A stretch of 37,414 nucleotides of DNA from Burkholderia sp. Bp9142 (GCF_003853415.1 NZ_QTPP01000061.1:1-37414); one strand, 5' to 3'; positions 15,563-23,978 are shown, counted from the first letter of the stretch. Notes: generated by a model from the letters alone, not told the origin. Translations and numbers: made by a program.

Positions 15563-16795
15563 ATGACCCCGATCGAACGGGATGCCCGGCGCCGCTGGCT
15601 GCCGGTGCTCGCAGGCGGCCTGATCATGGGCGCCGCGCTCGGCATCCGCCACGTGCAGGGATTGTTCCTCGCCCCCGTCACGCTCGACCACGGCTGGTCG
15701 CGCGAAGCGTTCGGCCTCGCGCTCGCGCTGCAGAACCTGATCTGGGGCATCGCCCAGCCGTTCACCGGGATGATCGCCGATCGCTTCGGGTCGGTGCGCG
15801 TGATCGTCGCCGGCATGCTGCTGTACGCGGCCGGGCTCGTCACGATGGCGCTGGCGGCATCGGCCGGCGTGTTCACGGTCGGCGCGGGGCTCGTGATCGG
15901 CATCGCGCTGTCGGGATCGGCCTTCGCGTCGATCTACGGCGCGCTGAGCCGGCTGTTTGCACCCGACCGGCGCAGCTGGGCGCTCGGCGTCGCCGGCGCG
16001 ATCGGCGGGCTCGGCCAGTTCTGCATGGTGCCGGTCGCGCAAGTCCTGATCGGCGGCATCGGCTGGCAGCATGCATTCGTCGCGCTCGCCCTCGTCGCCG
16101 CGCTGCTCGCGCCGCTCGCCATGCTGGTGCGCGACCGGCCCGCGCAGGCGGCGAGCCGCGCGGACGGCCCCGACCAGTCGATCCGCGCGGCGGTGCGCGA
16201 AGCGTTCGCGCACCGCGGCTTCTGGCTGCTGAACGCAGGGTTCTTCGCATGCGGGTTCCAGCTCGCGTTCATCGCGACCCACCTGCCGGCCTACCTGCTC
16301 GATCACGGCCTGCCGGCGCGCCACGCCAGCGTCGCGCTCGCGCTGATCGCGCTGACCAACGTGGCCGGCACCTACGCGTGCGGCCATCTCGGCGGCCTGC
16401 TGCGGCGCAAGTACGTGCTGTCCGTGCTGTACCTCGTGCGCGCGCTGGCGATGGCTGCGTTCGTCGCGGCACCGTTGTCGCCCGCAAGCGTCTACGTGTT
16501 CGCGGCCGTGATGGGCTTCACGTGGCTCGGCACGGTGCCGCTGACCAACGGCGTGGTCTCGCAGGTATTCGGCGTGCGCTACATCGCGACGCTGTTCGGC
16601 TTCGTATTCTTCGGGCACCAGCTCGGCAGCTTCTTCGGCGTGTGGCTCGGCGCGCTCGTGTACGACGCGACGCATTCGTACCTGCCGCTGTGGATCGGCT
16701 CGATCGCGCTCGGCGTGCTGGCGGCGCTCCTGCACCTGCCGATCGACGACGCGCGCATCGTGCGTCCGGCGTCGAATAAGGCGGCATGGGCATGA
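15563..16795 (+). CDS. MFS transporter
   Basis: The 410-residue integral membrane protein has about 12 predicted membrane segments. The MFS loop 2-3 motif appears as GMIADRFGSVRV after the second helix, and a central hydrophilic loop lies around residues 190-215. The ATG at 15563 has CGGAG 7 nt upstream; the in-frame stretch back to 15314 is not protein-like. The general pattern resembles the monocarboxylate/oxalate:formate-like group of the superfamily, but I cannot name a substrate. Its stop overlaps the start of a 38-codon ORF as ATGA. Confidence 0.85.
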   Translation: MTPIERDARRRWLPVLAGGLIMGAALGIRHVQGLFLAPVTLDHGWSREAFGLALALQNLIWGIAQPFTGMIADRFGSVRVIVAGMLLYAAGLVTMALAASAGVFTVGAGLVIGIALSGSAFASIYGALSRLFAPDRRSWALGVAGAIGGLGQFCMVPVAQVLIGGIGWQHAFVALALVAALLAPLAMLVRDRPAQAASRADGPDQSIRAAVREAFAHRGFWLLNAGFFACGFQLAFIATHLPAYLLDHGLPARHASVALALIALTNVAGTYACGHLGGLLRRKYVLSVLYLVRALAMAAFVAAPLSPASVYVFAAVMGFTWLGTVPLTNGVVSQVFGVRYIATLFGFVFFGHQLGSFFGVWLGALVYDATHSYLPLWIGSIALGVLAALLHLPIDDARIVRPASNKAAWA

Positions 16796-16908
16796 TCCGT
16801 GCGGCATTGGCCGCCGGCGTGCTCGCGCTCGTCGCGTGGTGCGGCGCGGCCTACTTCGATTCGGGCATCGCGCTCGCGCTGCTCGAGCATGCGGCATTCT
16901 GCGACTGA
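16792..16908 (+). CDS. small hydrophobic protein overlapping the MFS gene end (38 aa, hypothetical)
   Basis: The ATG at 16792 overlaps the MFS stop as ATGA, a classic coupling arrangement. The product is MIRAALAAGVLALVAWCGAA followed by an 18-residue tail ending HAAFCD. It has one hydrophobic stretch (about residues 4-21) that could be a membrane segment or signal peptide, and two Cys. Without conservation data it may be a chance ORF. Confidence 0.4.
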   Translation: MIRAALAAGVLALVAWCGAAYFDSGIALALLEHAAFCD

Positions 16909-16954
16909 CGCGGCAAGCCGCACCGCGCGGCTGGCCGGCGCCGCTCAGCGACGC

Positions 16955-18433
16955 CTAGTGACGCTTCGGCAACGTGGCCAGCGCATCGAGCGCACGACGG
17001 CGCGCGCCGTCGTGATCGACGATCGGCGCCGGATAGTCGACGCCGAGCCGCACGCCGGCCGCCGCACGCTCCACCGGCGACGCGTCCCATGGCGCATGGA
17101 TGGTCGCCGCGTCGAGGCCCGCGAGTTCCGGCACCCAGCGGCGCACGTACGCGCCCTGCGGGTCGAACTTGCGGCCCTGCGTCACCGGATTGAAGATGCG
17201 GAAATACGGCGCGGCGTCGGCGCCGCAGCCGGCCACCCATTGCCAGTTCGCCGGGTTGTTCGCGGCGTCCGCATCGACGAGCGTGTCGTGGAACCAGCGC
17301 TCGCCCGCCCGCCAGTCAATCAGCAGATGCTTGACGAGAAACGACGCGACGACCATCCGCACGCGATTGTGCATCCAGCCGGTCGCCCACAGCTCGCGCA
17401 TTCCCGCATCGACGAGCGGATAGCCCGTCAGCCCGCGCTGCCACGCGCGCAGCGCGGCGGGATCGTCGCGCCACGGCATCGCGTCGAACTGCGCGCGGAA
17501 ATTATCGGTCGCGAGGGCCGGGAAGTGATACAGCAGCACGTGGCTGAATTCGCGCCAGCCGAGTTCGCTCAGGAATTTCTCGGCGCCGGCCCCACACGCC
17601 GCGCCGCCCGCCTGTGCGGCGCCCTGCACCGCATGCCACACCTGTCGCGGCGACACGTTGCCGAAGCGCAGGAATGGCGACAGCCGGCTCGTCGCCAACG
17701 AGTCGGGCCGGTCGCGCGTATCGGCGTAGCCGGCCAGCGATTCGACTGAAAACGCGTCGAGCCGCGCCTGCGCGCCGGCTTCGTCGGGTGCCGGCCACGC
17801 GTCGCGCAGGCCGCCCGCCCAGTCCGGCGCATGCGGGCGCAACGCGAGCGCGTCGAGCGCCAGCGCGTGTTCGCGCACGCCGGCCGGCCAGGGATGAAAC
17901 ACGATCCGCGCCGGTTCCGGCAGCGGCGCCGCCACCGTGCGATCGCGCCGCACCGCGCGCCAGTATGCGGTGAACACCTGGAACGGCGTGCCGGCGCCCG
18001 TCAGCACTTCCCACGGTTCGTTCAGCAGGCTGCCGTTGCTGCTCTCGACCTCGAGGCCGCGCGCCTTCAGCGATGCCTTCAACGCCGCATCGGCATCGCG
18101 CTGCGGCTGCGCATAGCGGCGGTTCCAGTACACGGCCGCCGCGCCCGTGTCGTGCACGACACGTTCGATCTCGCGCGGTGCATCGCCGCGCAACAGCAAC
18201 AGGCGTCCGCCATGACGCGCAAGCGCCGCGTCGAGTGCGGCGAGCGAGCCGTGCAGCCACCAGCGCGCGGCGCCGCCGGGCGCGCGCCCCGCGCCCTCGC
18301 CCGTGTCGTCGACATACACGCACACGAGCGGCCGGCCCGACGCGACCGCGCGCGTCAGCGCGGGCTGGTCGGTCACGCGCAGATCGTCGCGGAACCACAC
18401 GACGACAGGAGCGACGGACGACTTGGCTGGCAC
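16955..18433 (-). CDS. phrB: deoxyribodipyrimidine photo-lyase (cryptochrome/photolyase family)
   Basis: The protein has 492 residues from the GTG at 18433. The N-terminal photolyase domain begins VVVWFRDDLRVTDQPAL and binds the antenna cofactor. The C-terminal FAD domain contains TSRLSPFLRFGNVSPRQ, TGYPLVDAGMRELWATGWMH, NRVRMVVASFLVK and NNPANWQWVAGCG, with the tryptophans of the electron-transfer chain. It should repair cyclobutane pyrimidine dimers in light. GAGG lies 5 nt before this GTG; a second GTG at 18439 and an ATG at 18538 are alternatives. It is divergent from the SRPBCC gene and not obviously linked to its neighbours. Confidence 0.92.
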   Translation of the reverse strand: MPAKSSVAPVVVWFRDDLRVTDQPALTRAVASGRPLVCVYVDDTGEGAGRAPGGAARWWLHGSLAALDAALARHGGRLLLLRGDAPREIERVVHDTGAAAVYWNRRYAQPQRDADAALKASLKARGLEVESSNGSLLNEPWEVLTGAGTPFQVFTAYWRAVRRDRTVAAPLPEPARIVFHPWPAGVREHALALDALALRPHAPDWAGGLRDAWPAPDEAGAQARLDAFSVESLAGYADTRDRPDSLATSRLSPFLRFGNVSPRQVWHAVQGAAQAGGAACGAGAEKFLSELGWREFSHVLLYHFPALATDNFRAQFDAMPWRDDPAALRAWQRGLTGYPLVDAGMRELWATGWMHNRVRMVVASFLVKHLLIDWRAGERWFHDTLVDADAANNPANWQWVAGCGADAAPYFRIFNPVTQGRKFDPQGAYVRRWVPELAGLDAATIHAPWDASPVERAAAGVRLGVDYPAPIVDHDGARRRALDALATLPKRH

Positions 18434-18576
18434 GGGCACCTCGGGGCAGGAAACGGAAAAGTGACCCGTATTGTCGCGGCAGGGTCGCGCGATGTCGATG
18501 CTCGAAACGCATGCGGTCCCCGTGCGCGCATCGCGCATCGCATACAGCCGGCGGATCGACGGCCCGGTGAAACACC

Positions 18577-18620
18577 TAGTCCATTCCGACGATTCTTCGC
18601 CGCATGCGCCGGCCTACGCT
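18577..18620 (+). promoter_or_regulatory. LuxR-box-like site and -10 upstream of the SRPBCC/NTF2 pair
   Basis: TAGTCCATTCCGACGATT (18577-18594) matches 14 of 18 bases of the motif that forms the inverted repeat at 24003-24071. It has the same orientation relative to its gene. A TACGCT hexamer at 18615-18620 lies 29.5 bp from the motif centre, as in the other copies. If used, it gives a leader of about 180 nt before the ATG at 18805. Confidence 0.5.
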
Positions 18621-18804
18621 CGATGTCGGGGTCGCCGCGGTGCGCGGCATGCGCCGGCCGCCAACCGGCCACGTGCGTCGTGCGGCGCATCCGCCATGCC
18701 CGCCGGCACCCGCGCGGACCGTTTCGGCCGTCGCGGCGCGCGTCCTTCCGGGCGGGCGCACCCGCGATCCCGTCCTCCCCCTCACGCTCACCCGAAAACC
18801 CGCC

Positions 18805-19284
18805 ATGACCAAACCAGCCAATCTCGTCACCTCGATCACCGTCGCGATCGACGCCCCCGCTTCCGTCGTCTGGGAAGTGCTGACCGACTTCCCGCGCTAC
18901 GGCGAATGGAACACGTTCTGCGTCGGCCTCGAAACGACCGGCCGGATCGGCGACTTCGTGCACATGCAGGTGCGCATTCCGGGCACGGAGACGGTGATTC
19001 CCGTCAACGAAATCCTCGTCGCGTGCGAGCCCGAGCGCCTGCTGTCGTGGGAGCAGCGCCCGACCGCCGACAACCAGGACGCCGCGCGCCGCGACCAGTA
19101 CGTCGAAGCCGACGGCGCCGAACGCTGCCAGTACTTCACGACCGACCAGTTTCTCGGCATCAACGCGGAAACGATCATGCGCGAGCACGGCGGCTGGGTG
19201 AAACAGGGGTTCGACCAGTGCGCGCGCGACGTGAAGCAGCGCGCGGAAGCGCTGCATGCGGCACGCCGGCGCAAGAGCGCGTGA
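18805..19284 (+). CDS. SRPBCC family (START/polyketide-cyclase-like) protein
   Basis: The 159-residue protein has the helix-grip fold pattern of the SRPBCC superfamily: an N-terminal strand VTSITVAIDAPASVVWEVLT, then DFPRYGEWNTF, and a long C-terminal amphipathic helix (about 125-155). These domains form a hydrophobic pocket for lipids, steroids or polyketides and may be binding or catalytic. The frame is open upstream but arginine/proline-rich, and the ATG at 18805 fits the domain start. The NTF2-like gene follows 13 nt later. A copy of the cluster's shared motif lies upstream, suggesting co-regulation with the sulfotransferase genes. Ligand unknown. Confidence 0.75.
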   Translation: MTKPANLVTSITVAIDAPASVVWEVLTDFPRYGEWNTFCVGLETTGRIGDFVHMQVRIPGTETVIPVNEILVACEPERLLSWEQRPTADNQDAARRDQYVEADGAERCQYFTTDQFLGINAETIMREHGGWVKQGFDQCARDVKQRAEALHAARRRKSA

Positions 19285-19297
19285 TGGAACACCGCCG

Positions 19298-19750
19298 ATG
19301 CCTGATCTGCGGACCCTCTCCGACCACCACGACATCCGCGAACTGATCGTCGCGTACTCGAACGCGATCGATGCGCGCGACTTCGACGCGCTCGATGCGG
19401 TGTTCACGCGCGACGCGAAGATCGACTATCGCGCGATGGGCGGCATCGCCGGCACCTATCCGGCCGTGAAAGCATGGCTGCGCACCGTGCTGCCGCAGTT
19501 CCCTCAGTACCAGCACATGGTCGGCAACCTGTCGATCACGCTCGACGGCGACACCGCGCGCGGCCGCACGATCTGCTTCAATCCGATGGAAGTCGCGCTG
19601 ACGGACGGCGGCACGCAGGTGATGTTTCTCGGGCTGTGGTACGTCGACCGGTTCGTGCGCACCGCGCAGGGCTGGCGCATCGCCGAGCGTGTCGAGGAGC
19701 GCTGCTACGGCCACAACGTGCCGGCCGTGCTCGCCGGCGCGACCGGCTGA
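19298..19750 (+). CDS. nuclear transport factor 2 / SnoaL-like family protein
   Basis: The 150-residue protein begins MPDLRTLSDHHDIRELIVAY and shows the cone-shaped alpha+beta barrel pattern: an N-terminal helix pair with AIDARDFDALDAVFTRDAKI, then strands ending WRIAERVEERCY. The fold is that of scytalone dehydratase, ketosteroid isomerase and SnoaL-like enzymes acting on cyclic hydrophobic substrates. The D-H pair in LSDHHDI and the Asp/Tyr of DAKIDYR are candidate active-site residues by position. It follows the SRPBCC gene by 13 nt and converges on the sulfotransferase operon. Enzymatic role not known. Confidence 0.75.
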   Translation: MPDLRTLSDHHDIRELIVAYSNAIDARDFDALDAVFTRDAKIDYRAMGGIAGTYPAVKAWLRTVLPQFPQYQHMVGNLSITLDGDTARGRTICFNPMEVALTDGGTQVMFLGLWYVDRFVRTAQGWRIAERVEERCYGHNVPAVLAGATG

Positions 19751-19769
19751 ACCGGCATGTCGCACGACG

Positions 19770-19800
19770 CGCGCGCCGTGGCATCGCTGCACGGCGCGCG
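19770..19800. terminator. GC-rich hairpin between convergent operons, possible bidirectional terminator
   Basis: CGCGCGCCGTG (19770-19780) pairs perfectly with CACGGCGCGCG (19790-19800) across a 9-nt loop. It sits between the NTF2-like stop (19750) and the end of the DHH gene (19818). No T-tract follows on either strand. Confidence 0.45.
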
Positions 19801-19817
19801 TGTCGCCGGCCCTCGGC

Positions 19818-20798
19818 TCAGTCGAGACGAAACGCCGCTTCGAAGCGCTCGGCGAACGCGTCGAACTCCGCTTCCGGCAAATGATTGATGCCGCCCGCGC
19901 GCTTGCGCCCGCCGCCGGTCGGGAAGCCTCGGCAGAACTCGTCGGCGCCGAGCGGCCGGCCGTCGGGCACGCGCACGCTGACCACGAGCCCGCCCTGCGC
20001 GCGCGGCGACAGCACCGCGAGCGCCGCCTGCGGCGCATTGCGCATCCGTTCGTTCGCGAGCATCCCCGTCGCGCGCCGCGCCCACGGATGATCCGGCATC
20101 CTGATCAACATCGCACCCGGCACGTCGCGCAGCGGTGCGAGCGCGCAGGCCCGCGCCATGTCGTCGCGATAGCCGTCGCGCAGCGCGGCGAACACCGGCG
20201 TGTCGCGCACGAAGTCGAGCGGATCGACGCACGGCAGCATCGCGTCGGCCAGCACCGCCGGATCGAAATGCAGGTCGCCGACGCAGTCGCCGTACGCGTT
20301 GTAGTTCAGGTAGAGCCCGAGTTCGGCCAGCGTGCTGCGTTCGGCTTCGTCGAGCCCGTATTCGCGCGCGAGCGCGTCGCCGAGCGCCGGCAGTTCGTCG
20401 CCGAACGCCGCGACGATCGCCCAGCGCACGTGGCGGCCGCCGAGATAGCGGTTCACGAGCGCGCTCGTGCAGACGTCGGCGGCCGTGTCGATATAGGCAT
20501 CGAAACGCGCATCGCCGGGCAGCTCGCCGGCGAAGTGGTGATCGAAGTAGCGGACCGCCGCGCCGTCGCGCAACAGCCGCGTGCATGCGTCGCGGTTCTG
20601 GTCGTGCGACACGTCGAGCACGGTCACGCGGTCGCCGGCACGCGCGTCGATTCGCTCGAGCAGCTTGATGTCGCGCTTCACGCCGGTCACGAGCGTGCCG
20701 CGCTCGCCCTCCGCGAGCCGCAACTGCTGCAGCGCGCACAGGCCGTCCGCGTCGCCATTGAACGCGAAGAAATGCCGTCCCTGTTGTGTTTCCTGCAT
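19818..20798 (-). CDS. DHH/DHHA1 family phosphoesterase
   Basis: The 326-residue protein has the DHH phosphoesterase layout: FNGDADGLCALQQ (Asp16, Asp18), VLDVSHDQN (Asp62) and the name-giving YFDHHF (Asp86-His87-His88), all Mn-binding. A C-terminal DHHA1 substrate domain ends with GGGRKRAGG at 295-303. In NrnA/RecJ the latter motif normally reads GGGH, so an Arg replaces the usual His. NrnA-type members hydrolyse nanoRNA and 3'-phosphoadenosine-5'-phosphate (pAp). It is the last gene of the sulfotransferase operon, 17 nt after the SDR gene. A pAp-clearing role is therefore attractive but unproven. The ATG at 20798 has GGAG upstream; an ATG at 20813 is less likely. Confidence 0.75.
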   Translation of the reverse strand: MQETQQGRHFFAFNGDADGLCALQQLRLAEGERGTLVTGVKRDIKLLERIDARAGDRVTVLDVSHDQNRDACTRLLRDGAAVRYFDHHFAGELPGDARFDAYIDTAADVCTSALVNRYLGGRHVRWAIVAAFGDELPALGDALAREYGLDEAERSTLAELGLYLNYNAYGDCVGDLHFDPAVLADAMLPCVDPLDFVRDTPVFAALRDGYRDDMARACALAPLRDVPGAMLIRMPDHPWARRATGMLANERMRNAPQAALAVLSPRAQGGLVVSVRVPDGRPLGADEFCRGFPTGGGRKRAGGINHLPEAEFDAFAERFEAAFRLD

Positions 20799-20815
20799 GA
20801 TTCGTTGCTCCATCC

Positions 20816-21607
20816 TCAGGGCATGAAATCGCCGCCGTTCGCATCCAGCGTCGCGCCGGTCACCGCGTTCGCATAATCCGACGCGAGGAACAGCGCCGCG
20901 CGCGCGCAGTCGTCGTCGGTCGGCAGCTTCGCGAGCGCGATGTTCGACGCGATCGGCGCGATGATCTCCTCTTCCGTCATCCCGTACTCGGCGGCCGCCT
21001 GCCGGAAATACGCCTGCGTCGGCACGCCCCACATCCACCCCATGTGGATGCTGTTCGCGCGGATCCCGTGCACGCCGAGCTCGCGCGCCAGGTATTTTGC
21101 CGCAACCGCGAGCGCCCCCTTCGATACAGCGTAGCCCGATTCCCCTGCAAACGGCTTGCGGGTCGCCTGCGTGTTGATCATCACGATCGCGCCGCGCTTG
21201 TGCCGCTTCATGTGCGGCACGATTTCCTGCGTCAGCGCCATCGTGCCGAACACGTTGGTGTCGAACACCGTGCGCCAGCCGTCGAGATCGGCTGCCTCGA
21301 CCGCCTCCGGAAACGTGCCGTGCACGAACGCGCTGTTCACGAGCGCGTCGATCCGGCCGAAGCGCTCGACCGCCTGCGTCGCGAGCTGGCGGCACTGCGC
21401 ACGCTCGGCGATGTCGGTTCGCACCTTCAGCACGTCGCACGCCACACCGAGTTCGCGGATCCGTGCTTCCGCGTCGTCGAGCTTCTCACTCGTGCGTGCC
21501 GCGACGACCACGCCGCGCGCGCCCTCGCGTGCCGCCTCGACGGCGAGCTTCACGCCGAGCCCCGGCCCGATCCCTGAAATCACGACGATCTTGTCCTTCA
21601 GCAACAT
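20816..21607 (-). CDS. SDR family oxidoreductase
   Basis: The 263-residue classical short-chain dehydrogenase has the cofactor motif SGIGPGLG (residues 11-18) and catalytic Tyr159/Lys163 in GYAVSKGALA. The residue 13 before the Tyr, normally the catalytic Ser, is Thr146 (INTQAT), and NNAG is replaced by VNSA. Arg38 in ARTS suggests NADP preference but is not decisive. The ATG at 21607 has AGGAG upstream. It lies 40 nt after the sulfotransferase gene and 17 nt before the DHH gene. It probably interconverts an alcohol and ketone on the compound handled by this cluster. Confidence 0.85.
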   Translation of the reverse strand: MLLKDKIVVISGIGPGLGVKLAVEAAREGARGVVVAARTSEKLDDAEARIRELGVACDVLKVRTDIAERAQCRQLATQAVERFGRIDALVNSAFVHGTFPEAVEAADLDGWRTVFDTNVFGTMALTQEIVPHMKRHKRGAIVMINTQATRKPFAGESGYAVSKGALAVAAKYLARELGVHGIRANSIHMGWMWGVPTQAYFRQAAAEYGMTEEEIIAPIASNIALAKLPTDDDCARAALFLASDYANAVTGATLDANGGDFMP

Positions 21608-21647
21608 GGCTTGTCTCCTGGTTGTCGTTGGTCCCGCGCGTGCACCG

Positions 21648-22841
21648 TCAGCCGGCCGCCTGCAGGTGCCGCGCGCGATACGCGGCGAAGTCGCACGCCA
21701 GTTGCGCATCGGTGAAGCCGAAGCGCGCGATCGAATAGTCGTGCGCGGCGCGCGTGTCGCGGCCGTTGCGCGCCAGCCAGTCCGTCATCGCCGCGCGCTG
21801 CCGCGCATCGAGCGGCATGCCGGCAAAGCGGTACACGGCTTGCGCGACGCCAAGCGGATTCGACACGGTGTCCTCGAAACGCACGTCGAGAAACCGCTCG
21901 GCCGGCAGCGCATCGCGCGCCGCCATCGCCGCGCCGATCGCGCGTGCCATCCCCGCGTTCCATTGCGCGCCGACCGTGCGTGGATCCGGGTCGTCCGCAT
22001 ACATCTGCCACAGCGTGTGCGCCATGCTCGCCATCGACGGAATCGTCTGCGCGGGGTCGCGGTGCGTGAGCACCACCTGCGCACGTGGAAACACGCGGCA
22101 CAGCACGTCGAGCGCATGCAGGTGCTGCGGCGTCTTCAGCAGCCAGCGCTCGGCCGGCGCGACGCGGCGTTGCGCCTTCTGCCACTGCAGGAACTGCAGC
22201 ATCCGCTTCAGGTGCGCATAGACCGGCGTCAGATCCTGCTTCGCGAGCCACGCCGTATAAGTCGGCACGTTCGCATATGAATCCATCGCGCACACGAACG
22301 AGTGCTCCATCAGCATGAACTCCTCGTCGGCGAGCATCGCGTCGAGCGGATGGATCGTCAGGATCTGCGGAATGCAGTCGATCATCGTCGCGACCTCGGC
22401 CTGCGCGCGCGCGATGCGCACGGTTGGCGCGTCGAGCGTCTCGCCGGCGAGCGGCGCCGGATAACGCGTTTCCCACCATGCGGCCGAATGAAAGCGCGGA
22501 TCGACCGCGAGCAGCCGCTGCAGCAGCGTCGTGCCGGTGCGCGGCAGCCCGACGATCACGAGCGGATCGTCGATCCCGATGTCGGCGATCTCCGGATGAC
22601 GGCGGCAGTAATACTCGACGACGAGCCGGTTCACGAGCTGGCCGACAAGCTTCTCGCGCATCATCTCCGCGCCGCGCGCGGACAGCGTCGCTTCATTGAT
22701 CAGCGATGCGCACATCACGTCGAGCGCCTCGCGATACGGTCCGTCGCCGAACGCGGTGAGCCCGCCCGTGCGCGACACGGCCTCGGCGATCAGCCCGCCG
22801 GCATCGAGCTGCGTGCGGATCCGGTCGAGCGGCGCGTTCAT
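21648..22841 (-). CDS. PAPS-dependent sulfotransferase family protein
   Basis: The 397-residue protein belongs to the Sulfotransfer_3-like group of P-loop sulfotransferases. The 5'-phosphosulfate loop is VGLPRTGTTLLQ (residues 97-108). The 3'-phosphate site is recognisable as VVLTHRDPAQTIPS near 258-271, with conserved Arg and Ser, and WLLKTPQHLHALD precedes it. It should move sulfuryl from PAPS to a hydroxyl on an unknown acceptor, releasing pAp. Its ATG overlaps the DUF1214 stop as ATGA, showing coupling. The divergent operon makes PAPS (cysD-cysNC), which strongly supports the donor assignment. Confidence 0.85.
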   Translation of the reverse strand: MNAPLDRIRTQLDAGGLIAEAVSRTGGLTAFGDGPYREALDVMCASLINEATLSARGAEMMREKLVGQLVNRLVVEYYCRRHPEIADIGIDDPLVIVGLPRTGTTLLQRLLAVDPRFHSAAWWETRYPAPLAGETLDAPTVRIARAQAEVATMIDCIPQILTIHPLDAMLADEEFMLMEHSFVCAMDSYANVPTYTAWLAKQDLTPVYAHLKRMLQFLQWQKAQRRVAPAERWLLKTPQHLHALDVLCRVFPRAQVVLTHRDPAQTIPSMASMAHTLWQMYADDPDPRTVGAQWNAGMARAIGAAMAARDALPAERFLDVRFEDTVSNPLGVAQAVYRFAGMPLDARQRAAMTDWLARNGRDTRAAHDYSIARFGFTDAQLACDFAAYRARHLQAAG

Positions 22842-23947
22842 GCGGCCTCCGTCAGCGTCGCGAGCTTCACGACGCGCGTGCGCGGATGCACCGGCTGCGC
22901 GGCGCCGACCCAGCGCCAGCAGATCGTGCCGGTCCGATGCCCGGCCGTATCGAGCCAGTTCGCGCCGCCCGGCCGCGACGCGGCGACCACCACCGTCACG
23001 CCGCCGTCGGCATTCAGCCGCGCGCCATGCTTGTTCACGCAGATGTCGAAGTGCCGGTAGTCCAGCGACTCCATCCAGTAGTTGTTGAGCTGCACGTTCC
23101 AGAAATCGCAGTCGGGCACCGTGTCGACGTCGATCACGAGCGCCTCGTCATCGGCCAGCGCCCAGCACGAGTGGTAGTAGTAGATGTTCGGATCGCCGCC
23201 GACCGACTGGCACAGCGCCTGGTCCGCGGGCGGCAGCGCGTTCACGTGCGACCCGTAGCTCGCGGCCCAGTCGGCGAACAGCTTCGACGTCTGCTCGACG
23301 AACTGCGCGGCGCGCATGAGGCCGCCCTGCAGCACGAGCGGGTCGAGCGGCGCCGGGCGATCGTGCGTGCCGATGCGCTCGATCTTCAGTTGCGCCGGTG
23401 TCTCCGCGCGCCGGTCGAGGAAGGTCTGGCGCACCAGCAGCGCGTTCGTGCCGGGCTCCATGCGCACCCAGTTGCCCGCGCGCGGCGTTTCGCTCAGCAC
23501 GATCTCGAAGCTGCCGTCCGGTGCGATCTCGAGCTGCTTCGCATCGAGAAAGCCTGTCTGCAGCATCTTGCCGTCCGTCTCGTAGCCGCCCTTCTGGGTG
23601 CCGAAGCTCAGGTACGCGACCGTGCCGCGCCGCCCCGTCACGCGATAGTCGCAGCGGCCGTCGAGGCGCGCGTACTGGTACAGGTTGTCGGGATTGTCCG
23701 CGCCGATCTTCGCGGTCTCGTGCGATGGCGAGAAGAAACCGGGCCACGCGCCGTCCGCGAACTCGACGTGCATGTCGAGCGCGATGCGCATCAGCCGGCT
23801 CAGGTAACGGAAACCTTCCGCGCGCGTGAGCGGATCGTCCGGCGCCTCGGCGCGCAGGATCTGCTGTCCGCTGCGTTTCAGCGTGTCGCAGAAATCGGCC
23901 CAGGTCTGGCCCGAAAGCAGTTGCGTGGCACGTGTGTCGTCCGTCAT
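22838..23947 (-). CDS. DUF1214 domain-containing protein
   Basis: The 369-residue protein has the DUF1214 C-terminal pattern with ALVIDVDTVPDCDFWNVQLN and NYWMESLDYRHF, then VTVVVAASRPGGANWLDTAG. DUF1214/DUF1254 proteins are beta-sandwich proteins of unsettled function and often occur with hydrophobic-compound or sulfotransferase genes. No signal peptide is visible. It is the first gene of the minus-strand operon, its ATG at 23947 has GGAG upstream, and it overlaps the sulfotransferase start by 4 bp. One arm of the inverted-repeat operator lies 56 bp upstream. Function unknown. Confidence 0.75.
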   Translation of the reverse strand: MTDDTRATQLLSGQTWADFCDTLKRSGQQILRAEAPDDPLTRAEGFRYLSRLMRIALDMHVEFADGAWPGFFSPSHETAKIGADNPDNLYQYARLDGRCDYRVTGRRGTVAYLSFGTQKGGYETDGKMLQTGFLDAKQLEIAPDGSFEIVLSETPRAGNWVRMEPGTNALLVRQTFLDRRAETPAQLKIERIGTHDRPAPLDPLVLQGGLMRAAQFVEQTSKLFADWAASYGSHVNALPPADQALCQSVGGDPNIYYYHSCWALADDEALVIDVDTVPDCDFWNVQLNNYWMESLDYRHFDICVNKHGARLNADGGVTVVVAASRPGGANWLDTAGHRTGTICWRWVGAAQPVHPRTRVVKLATLTEAA

Positions 23948-23978
23948 GTGTCGTCTCCGCCGATGATCGAGCGCTCAC

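Noticed and set aside
15347..16897. Minus-strand open frame of 516 codons opposite the MFS gene
   Set aside because: Its composition is Arg/Ala/Glu-rich without motifs, and the plus strand encodes a clear membrane protein.
18604..18804. N-terminal extension of the SRPBCC protein back to an ATG at 18604
   Set aside because: The added 67 residues are Arg/Pro-rich and outside the domain, and the ATG falls upstream of the proposed -10.
23050..23080. GGTAGTCCAGCGACTCC inside the DUF1214 gene as another copy of the shared motif
   Set aside because: It matches only the first part of the motif, lacks the GGACGA half and is within coding sequence.
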